The translations under genes were made by a program, and so were the position numbers. Below, one piece after another: positions 17,569-23,306 of a DNA stretch of 23,306 nucleotides (positions are counted from its first letter, which is position 1; each line of letters starts with the position of its first letter). Location: positions 1-23,306 of the forward strand of contig CAZKFT010000031.1 of NCBI GenBank assembly GCA_964552205.1, read 5' to 3'. The stretch comes from JAIVGZ01 sp964552205. GTDB taxonomy: Bacteria > Pseudomonadota > Gammaproteobacteria > Natronospirales > JAIVGZ01. A model generated the notes under the pieces. The model made no database searches. It saw only the letters and a program-made list of their open reading frames with translations, and was not told the origin of the DNA.

Positions 17569-19992
17569 TCAGAGCGACGAGAAGTCGTCGACCGCGATGG
17601 CGTCCCGTCGTGCAGCATCTGCAAGTCGCAATTGCTCGGCCTCTTCGGCGCTCAAAGCGCCTGCGGCGACAGCCGAGTCGAGCTGCGTATCAAGCGTTGG
17701 TCCCGTGGCCAGTCTGGCCCGCTGTGCGTCGGCGAACTTGCGGCGTAAGGGCTCGGTTCTGCACAAAAGACCCATGGCCTCATCCAGTCGACCCAGGTGT
17801 TCACGCGAGGATTTTGGTAGGTACATGCCCGAGGTCAGGCGGTCGCGCGCGGTGGAGGGTGTGAGCAACATCTGCGCGAGTGCATGGTCAAGGCGGTCGG
17901 AGGGCGCCCGGTAGCGACGACCCCACGGGAAGACCACCCGACGCATGACAAGCGCCAACCAGTGTGGCTGCAGATTGTCATACAGCTCATAGAATGTCTG
18001 CTGAGCACGATACAAGGCATCCTCACAGGCCCACTGCACCAGCGGAAGGTCCTCTTCCAGCGCGCCGGAATCTTCGAAGTGCTTGAGTGCCGTTGACGCG
18101 AGATACAGCTGGCTAAGGATGTCCGCCATTCGTGCAGACAGGCGCTCCTTGCGCTTAAGTTCCCCGCGAAGGGTCAACAACAGAACATCTGCGGTGACGG
18201 AGAACGCGGCACTCATACGGTTCAACTCACGATACAAGCGCGCCGTAGGACCGCTGCGCGGAGACAGACTCAGCAGTGATGCAGAGAGACCGAGCACCAG
18301 CGTGCGTACCCCGTTACTGAGGGACAAGCCTATGTGTGCTGTCACCGCTTTATCAAACGCGCGTGCGCCGGCTTCGGGGTCCGGGTTGGAGGCGGCTTCA
18401 AGCTCGGCGAACAAGTAAGGATGGCACCGAATTGCGCCCTGCCCGAAGGTCATCATGCTGCGCGTCAGGATGTTCGCACCCTCCACCGTCACCGCAACAG
18501 GTGGGAACTGATGTAACAACCCGACCACATTGCGAGGACCGAGACAAACGGCTGCACCGCCATGCACATCCATGGCATCAGCAATGACTTGCCGTGCGCG
18601 CGCGGTCAGGTTGTATTTCATGATGGCGGAAATGACAGAGGGTTTGTGCCCTTGATCCAATGCCGCAAGCGTCACGCGACGCGCTGCATCCATGACATAG
18701 GTGTGGCCGGCGATGCGCGCAAGTGGCTCCTCCACACCTTCGAAATACCCGATCGGCGTGCGGAACTGGCTGCGGATACGGGCGTAAGCACCCGTGGCAC
18801 GCGCCGACAACTTGGCCGCAGCAGTGGACAGCGCTGGCAGGGAAATGGAACGCCCGTCGGTGAGGCATTCCATGAGCATGCGCCAACCCTTGCCTGCGTA
18901 CTCCGGTCCGCCGATGAGCGCATCGATCGGAACGAACACATCCGTTCCCCGAACGGGCCCATTCATGAAGGACATGTGCATGGGGTTGTGCCGCTGTCCG
19001 GTTTCGACGCCGGGCGTGTTGGTGGGGACGAGTGCGAGGGTGACACCTAAATCGCGGCGCGGTGGCGCCGCTCCCACGGTGTCAGGCAACAATCCGTCGG
19101 GGTCGGAGAGCTTGAAGGCAAGGCCGAGCACAGTCGCCACCGGACCGAGCGTGATGTAACGCTTGTCGAAGTTGAGCAGCACGCCGAGCTGCCCATCGCG
19201 CATGCACACGACGCCCGTGTCGGGGATGGCGCCGGCATCCGAGCCCGCTTCCGGTCCGGTGAGTGCAAAGCACGGAATTTCTTCACCGCTGGCGAGCTTT
19301 GGCAACCAATACCGTTTCTGTTCCTCGGTGCCATATTTGAGCAAGAGCTTGCCTGGCCCGACCGAATTCGGAATCATCACCGTCAACGCACCGCTAATGG
19401 ACCGCGTGGCAATCTTCAGGATGACTTCGGCATGGCCGGTCTGCGAAAACCCCTTGCCGCCGAATTCCGGTGGAATGACCATACCGAAGAAGCCGTGCTG
19501 TTTCAGGTACGCCCAGGCTGCTTCCGGGATGTCATGCGTTTCATTGTTGTCCCGCCAATCGTCGAGCATCGCGCACAGGGTCTCGACCGGCCCGTCCAGA
19601 AAATCTCGCTCGGCATCGGTCAAGTGGGTGACCTTGGACTTCAGGAGTTTGCGCCAACGCGGGCGACCGCTGAAGAGCTCCGCATCCCACCAAGTCGACC
19701 CGGCTTCCAACGCTTCGCGCTCGGTGCGCGACAACTCCGGCATGGAGGACTTGTAGAAACGGAACAACCAATCCGAGAAGAGTTTGCGTCGCAACATCGG
19801 CGCCCACAGCACCAGCAAGGGCACGAAGAACACGATCCATGCCAGGACTTTGACCCACCACGCGGCTGCAGAGAACTCGCTGAACAGCGCTAGCGACGCG
19901 ATAATCGCCAGCGACCAAGTGGGCATGGACACGCGAACATGCAATAAAACCAGCGGCACCAGCAGGAACAACACCCACCAGAGCGTCGTCAT
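17569..19992 (-). CDS. fadE: Membrane-type fatty acyl-CoA dehydrogenase (FadE family)
   Basis: At 807 residues it is close to E. coli FadE (814) and about twice the length of ordinary acyl-CoA dehydrogenases. The N-terminus has hydrophobic segments (about residues 3-20, 26-40 and 45-65), consistent with membrane attachment. The acyl-CoA dehydrogenase core follows, with HGFFGMVIPPEFGGKGFS, CFALTGPEAGSDAGAI and MDVHGGAAVCLGPRN. The C-terminal part (VQWACEDALYRAQQTFYELY to LTSGMYLP) matches the extension specific to this family, DUF1974. It catalyses the first step of fatty-acid beta-oxidation. Its ATG overlaps the maiA stop (ATGA), which ties a fatty-acid gene to tyrosine catabolism. The ETF encoded on the opposite strand is a plausible electron acceptor. 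Confidence 0.93.
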   Translation of the reverse strand: MTTLWWVLFLLVPLVLLHVRVSMPTWSLAIIASLALFSEFSAAAWWVKVLAWIVFFVPLLVLWAPMLRRKLFSDWLFRFYKSSMPELSRTEREALEAGSTWWDAELFSGRPRWRKLLKSKVTHLTDAERDFLDGPVETLCAMLDDWRDNNETHDIPEAAWAYLKQHGFFGMVIPPEFGGKGFSQTGHAEVILKIATRSISGALTVMIPNSVGPGKLLLKYGTEEQKRYWLPKLASGEEIPCFALTGPEAGSDAGAIPDTGVVCMRDGQLGVLLNFDKRYITLGPVATVLGLAFKLSDPDGLLPDTVGAAPPRRDLGVTLALVPTNTPGVETGQRHNPMHMSFMNGPVRGTDVFVPIDALIGGPEYAGKGWRMLMECLTDGRSISLPALSTAAAKLSARATGAYARIRSQFRTPIGYFEGVEEPLARIAGHTYVMDAARRVTLAALDQGHKPSVISAIMKYNLTARARQVIADAMDVHGGAAVCLGPRNVVGLLHQFPPVAVTVEGANILTRSMMTFGQGAIRCHPYLFAELEAASNPDPEAGARAFDKAVTAHIGLSLSNGVRTLVLGLSASLLSLSPRSGPTARLYRELNRMSAAFSVTADVLLLTLRGELKRKERLSARMADILSQLYLASTALKHFEDSGALEEDLPLVQWACEDALYRAQQTFYELYDNLQPHWLALVMRRVVFPWGRRYRAPSDRLDHALAQMLLTPSTARDRLTSGMYLPKSSREHLGRLDEAMGLLCRTEPLRRKFADAQRARLATGPTLDTQLDSAVAAGALSAEEAEQLRLADAARRDAIAVDDFSSL

Positions 19993-20639
19993 GTGGCGTC
20001 CGCCTGTCGTTCTGGCGCGGTTTCACTGAAAGCGGGTAGCGTCAGGAGATGGTGTTCGATCCTGAGTAATGTCGGGTACGGCCCTAGCTCATAGCCGAAG
20101 CGACGCGCGTTGTACATTTGCGGCACCAGCGTGAGGTCAGGCAGCGTCGGCGCATCGCCGTGGCAGCAACGCCCCGTCCTCGCGTCGCTTGCCAGCATGG
20201 CTTCCAGTGCCGTGAAGCCCGCTTTGAGCCAGCGATGCATCCACGCCGTTTTCACGCCCTCGTCGGCGCCAAACTCGGACTCCAGCGTCTGCAAGACACG
20301 GAGGTTGTTCAATGGATGGATGTCGCAGGCAATCATCAGTGCCAAGCCGCGAACCCGCGCCCGACCCGCAGCGGAGTGCGGCAACAGTGGTGGCTCCGGG
20401 TGGGTCTCATCCAGATACTCGATGATGGCCAGCGATTGGTTGATGACCTCGTCGCCATCAACCAACAACGGGACCAGACCCTGTGGATTCAGATCGCGGT
20501 AGGTCTTGCCGTGCTGCTCACCACCATCACGCAGCAAGTGGACGGGGATGGCTTCGTGTTCGATGCCTTTAAGGTGGAGCGCAATCCTCACGCGCCACGC
20601 CGCACTGCTACGGAAGTAAGTGAAGAGCTTCACGCTCAC
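19989..20639 (-). CDS. maiA: Maleylacetoacetate isomerase (zeta-class glutathione transferase)
   Basis: This glutathione-dependent isomerase of 214-216 residues turns maleylacetoacetate into fumarylacetoacetate. The beginning VKLFTYFRSSAAWRVRIAL is the zeta-class active-site segment. The usual SSC triad reads SSA here, a variation I also recall in other bacterial MaiA proteins. NPQGLVPLLVDGD and INQSLAIIEYLDE form the glutathione site. IACDIHPLNNLRVL is typical of the isomerase. Two adjacent GTG starts are possible. The one at 20639 overlaps the fahA TGA (GTGA) and is used here; the one at 20633 gives the family-typical (M)KLFTYFRSS. The frame is open further upstream only inside fahA. Confidence 0.94.
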   Translation of the reverse strand: MSVKLFTYFRSSAAWRVRIALHLKGIEHEAIPVHLLRDGGEQHGKTYRDLNPQGLVPLLVDGDEVINQSLAIIEYLDETHPEPPLLPHSAAGRARVRGLALMIACDIHPLNNLRVLQTLESEFGADEGVKTAWMHRWLKAGFTALEAMLASDARTGRCCHGDAPTLPDLTLVPQMYNARRFGYELGPYPTLLRIEHHLLTLPAFSETAPERQADAT

Positions 20640-21625
20640 CCCGCCTCGTAACGGCGGACCTCCTGGTCGATGGCACCGAAAATGGTGACGCCGGCATCGT
20701 CGAACATCTCGATGCGCACGCGGTCCCCAAAACTCATGAACGGTGTAGTCGCCTCCCCGCCTGCAATGATTTCCAGCATGCGCTTCTCGGCGAGACAGGA
20801 CGACCCGCGTGACTCGTCCTGGTTGGCGATGGTGCCGGAGCCGAGCACCGACCCTGCAGCCAGAAAACGCGTCTTCGCGGCATGCGCAATCAGCTGCGGG
20901 AAATTGAACTGCATGTCCACGCCGCACTCGGGGTTGCCGAACAACTCGTTGTTGAGATGCGTGACCAACGGCAGGTGCACTTTTCCGTCACGCCACGCCG
21001 CGCCAAGTTCATCCGGGGTGACGGCAACCGGGGAAAACGCGCTCGCCGGCTTGCTCTGCAGGAATCCGAAGCCCTTGGCCAATTCGTTGGGGATCAGATT
21101 GCGCAGGGAAACGTCGTTCACCAGCATCAGCAGGCGGATGTGACCGCCAGCTTGTTCAGGCGACACACCCATGGGGACATCATCCGTGATGACCGTGACT
21201 TCGGATTCAAAATCGATACCAAATGCCTCGTCCGCCACCAATACCGGATCGCGCGGCCCGATGAAGGCATCCGAACACCCCTGATACATGAGCGGGTCGT
21301 GCTGGAAGCTTGGCGGCATCTCTGCACCACGCGCTTTGCGCACACGCTCGACATGGGGCAGATACGCAGAGCCGTCCAGCCACTGATACGCACGCGGAAG
21401 GGGCGCTGCGAGGTCAGACGGGTCCAGGTCGAAGGTGTCTTTCATGCGACCTTCGTTCAGGCGCGCATAGACCTCCTCTAGCCTTGGCGCCAACGAATCC
21501 CAGTTGTCGAGGACCACCTGCAGCGTGGGTGATATCTCGCCCACGGCGACAGCGGTCTTGAGGTCGCGCGACACAACAACCAAGGTGCCATCCCTTCCGC
21601 CTGCCTTTAGCGTTGCCAGCTTCAT
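20636..21625 (-). CDS. fahA: Fumarylacetoacetase / fumarylacetoacetate hydrolase family
   Basis: This 329-residue hydrolase cleaves fumarylacetoacetate to fumarate and acetoacetate. The family metal-site pattern is present as E140 and E142 in GIDFESEVTVI and D171 in MLVNDVSLRNL. KGFGFLQSKPASAFSPVAVTPDELG, quoted in part, is the usual substrate-side segment, and VLGSGTIAN resembles the conserved GSGTISG-like turn. It is shorter than the eukaryotic enzyme of about 420 residues, as is usual for one bacterial subgroup. The ATG at 21625 overlaps the hmgA stop (ATGA) and gives MKLATLKAGGRDG. Its neighbours hmgA and maiA make the tyrosine-pathway assignment firm. Confidence 0.93.
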   Translation of the reverse strand: MKLATLKAGGRDGTLVVVSRDLKTAVAVGEISPTLQVVLDNWDSLAPRLEEVYARLNEGRMKDTFDLDPSDLAAPLPRAYQWLDGSAYLPHVERVRKARGAEMPPSFQHDPLMYQGCSDAFIGPRDPVLVADEAFGIDFESEVTVITDDVPMGVSPEQAGGHIRLLMLVNDVSLRNLIPNELAKGFGFLQSKPASAFSPVAVTPDELGAAWRDGKVHLPLVTHLNNELFGNPECGVDMQFNFPQLIAHAAKTRFLAAGSVLGSGTIANQDESRGSSCLAEKRMLEIIAGGEATTPFMSFGDRVRIEMFDDAGVTIFGAIDQEVRRYEAG

Positions 21626-22752
21626 TTGGGCTTCCAGGAGTCCACATAGCCAGTCCACTCCACTCCGACCGCGTCTTCCAAGACATCCAGTGCATCGCGG
21701 GTATCGATCATGACGGCAACCTCATCGGTGCCCGCCTTCTTCTGTTCCATCATGTTGCCCAGCGCCTTGGGATGCGGGCCGTGGGTGAATCCACAGGGAT
21801 GCATGGTGATCATCCCGGGATGGATATTATCGCGGGAGAAGAACTCACCACGGTGGTAGAAGATCACTTCATCGTAGTCGTCGTTGTTGTGGAAGAACGG
21901 AATCTTGATCGCATCCGGGTCGGTTTCGAATGGGCGCGGCACGAAGGTACAGACTACAAAGCGATTGGCGACGAAGGTCGTGTGCGCCGAGGGCGGCAGG
22001 TGATAGCGATGGCTCATCAAGGGGCGGATGTCGCGCCAGTTGATGCGTACCGGCGTCAGGTTACCCTTCCAACCCACCGCATCCAGCGGATTGAACGGAT
22101 AGGTGATGGTAGTCAGCGCTTCACGGCGTTTGACCACGACCTTCCACTCGTGCTCCTCGTCTTTCTGCTGCGCGAGGAAGGCCTCGTTGATGGCAGGAAC
22201 ATCCAGCATGGCCTCGTCGAAGATGGCATGCGGCCCGACCAAGCCCTTGTCGGGGAGCATGTAGTTCGAGTTGGTGGCCTCAATCAGAATCAGCGCCATC
22301 GGCGAGGTCGCGGTCAGGCGCCACATCGTGCCGCGCGGCAGCACGATGTAGTCGCCGTCCCGGACGGCGAGGTGGCCGTAGTCACAGAATAAATCGCCCG
22401 CACCTTCATGCACGAACAGCAACTCGTCGCCGTCGCTGTTGCGGACCAGATGATCCATGGCACCGGTGAGATTCCATGTGCGGAATTTGCAGTGCGCGTT
22501 GGCAAGCAGTGCTTTCGCATCCCAGGGGGAAGGACCATGACTCTTGATCTTGGTCGTATCGAAGGCGCGCGGCTTGAGCGGTCCCTCGAAGTTGGTCCAA
22601 GCCGTGGGCGGGCGACGATGGTACATATGCGATGCCGGGCCGAAGAAGCCTTCCTTGCCCATTTCGCGCTCGTAGGTACCTTCCGGCAACTGCGCGTGCG
22701 CCTGGCGGGAGGAGTTTCCTTCAACCCGCGGGAACGAGATCCAACGCTTCAT
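21622..22752 (-). CDS. hmgA: Homogentisate 1,2-dioxygenase (short form)
   Basis: This 376-residue cupin-type iron dioxygenase opens the ring of homogentisate to maleylacetoacetate. The likely iron ligands are H288 and E295 in FFHNNDDYDEVIFYHRGEF and H324 in CGFTHGPHP. H257 in PSAHTTFV could be the active-site base. NSDGDELLFVHEGAGDL and YIVLPRGTMWRL form the N-terminal cupin half. The protein is 50-60 residues shorter than the classical enzyme (about 430-445). The spacing between the first histidine and the glutamate is one residue longer than in the human enzyme as I remember it. SD GAGGAG at 22762-22767 overlaps the hppD stop, 9 bases before the ATG. Placement between hppD and fahA supports the function. 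Confidence 0.92.
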   Translation of the reverse strand: MKRWISFPRVEGNSSRQAHAQLPEGTYEREMGKEGFFGPASHMYHRRPPTAWTNFEGPLKPRAFDTTKIKSHGPSPWDAKALLANAHCKFRTWNLTGAMDHLVRNSDGDELLFVHEGAGDLFCDYGHLAVRDGDYIVLPRGTMWRLTATSPMALILIEATNSNYMLPDKGLVGPHAIFDEAMLDVPAINEAFLAQQKDEEHEWKVVVKRREALTTITYPFNPLDAVGWKGNLTPVRINWRDIRPLMSHRYHLPPSAHTTFVANRFVVCTFVPRPFETDPDAIKIPFFHNNDDYDEVIFYHRGEFFSRDNIHPGMITMHPCGFTHGPHPKALGNMMEQKKAGTDEVAVMIDTRDALDVLEDAVGVEWTGYVDSWKPK

Positions 22753-22765
22753 TTGCTATCGCTCC

Positions 22766-23306
22766 TCAGAGAACGCCGCGTTTCATCTGGTCGCGTTCGA
22801 TGGATTCGAACAGCGCCTGGAAATTACCTTCACCGAAGCCTTCGTTGCCCTTGCGCTGGATGATCTCGAAGAACAAGGGGCCGATGTTGGTCTGGGTGAA
22901 TATCTGCAACAGCAGCTGCTTCTTGGTTTCCTTGTCCGCGTCGATGAGGATGCGGTTCTCGTGCATGCGCTTCAGGTCTTCCCCGTGCGCCGGGATGCGC
23001 TCGTCCACCATCTCGTAGTAGGTGTCCGGCGTATCCAGGAACTGCACATCATTGGCACGCAACTTCTCGATGGTCTCGTAGATGTTGTCCGTGAACAGGG
23101 CGATGTGCTGGATACCCTCGCCCTTGTACTCGTTCAGGTACTCGACGATCTGCGATTTGTCGTCGCTGGATTCGTTGAGCGGGATGCGGACCTTGCCGCA
23201 GGGGCTGGTCATGGCCTTGGACACGAGGCCGGTCTTGGCGCCCTTGATGTCGAAGTAGCGGATTTCGCGGAAGTTGAACAGGCGCTCGTAGTAATCCGAC
23301 CACTTC
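22766..23306 (-). CDS. hppD: 4-Hydroxyphenylpyruvate dioxygenase, C-terminal part (cut by window end)
   Basis: The frame is open from base 23305 to the TGA at 22766-22768, giving 179 residues of a protein of about 350-370. It starts within KWSDYYERLFNFREIRYFDI, which leads into the second vicinal-oxygen-chelate domain. Two of the three iron ligands are visible: the histidine in GIQHIALFTDN and the glutamate in GPLFFEIIQRKG. The first histidine lies outside the window. The C-terminal helix that gates the active site (GFGEGNFQALFESIERDQ) is present. It converts 4-hydroxyphenylpyruvate to homogentisate, the substrate of the next gene. The promoter of this operon must be beyond the window. Confidence 0.95.
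   Translation of the reverse strand, partial: KWSDYYERLFNFREIRYFDIKGAKTGLVSKAMTSPCGKVRIPLNESSDDKSQIVEYLNEYKGEGIQHIALFTDNIYETIEKLRANDVQFLDTPDTYYEMVDERIPAHGEDLKRMHENRILIDADKETKKQLLLQIFTQTNIGPLFFEIIQRKGNEGFGEGNFQALFESIERDQMKRGVL

Noticed and set aside
20640..20927. N-terminal extension of maiA
   Set aside because: The extra frame lies within fahA and has no similarity to glutathione transferases. The GTG starts at 20639/20633 fit the family.

Overview
The window is a gene-dense, roughly 60% GC stretch from a proteobacterium. The liu-type leucine operon, the ubiquinone-linked ETF system, the FadE-type acyl-CoA dehydrogenase and the GTAGGAGCGGC/GTGGGAGCGGCC interspersed repeats together suggest a gammaproteobacterium, probably near the Xanthomonadales. 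That placement is inference from remembered family traits, not from a search.

Positions 1-16762 (plus strand) read as one long catabolic operon that starts before the window. It holds leucine dehydrogenase (5' end cut), liuA (isovaleryl-CoA dehydrogenase), a thiolase, liuB, liuC, liuD, liuE, an HSD17B10-like short-chain dehydrogenase, etfD (ETF-ubiquinone oxidoreductase), etfB, etfA, acetoacetyl-CoA synthetase, zapE (AFG1-like ATPase) and a putative 2-oxoglutarate/Fe(II) oxygenase. Most junctions overlap by 1-8 bases. Apart from the branched-chain ketoacid dehydrogenase step, every reaction from leucine to acetyl-CoA is encoded here, including electron delivery to ubiquinone and conversion of the final acetoacetate.

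Positions 16734-23306 (minus strand) read as a converging operon: hppD (cut by the window end), hmgA, fahA, maiA, fadE and nudC. This is the tyrosine/homogentisate route to fumarate and acetoacetate, followed by a membrane-type fatty acyl-CoA dehydrogenase and an NAD(H) pyrophosphatase. Both operons therefore make acetoacetate, which the synthetase and thiolase of the first operon can turn into acetyl-CoA. FadE may also use its ETF.

The genes are conventional; the unusual material is in the repeats. A 318-bp gap between liuB and liuC holds three tandem hairpin-forming units with a period of 108-109 bp. The spacer between units resembles a decayed copy of the 3' end of liuB. A related half-element lies before etfD. 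A REP-like palindrome pair follows liuE, and a 27-bp exact copy of one of those REPs lies in frame inside zapE, just before the Walker A motif. I see no RNA gene, CRISPR array, insertion sequence or clear intrinsic terminator.
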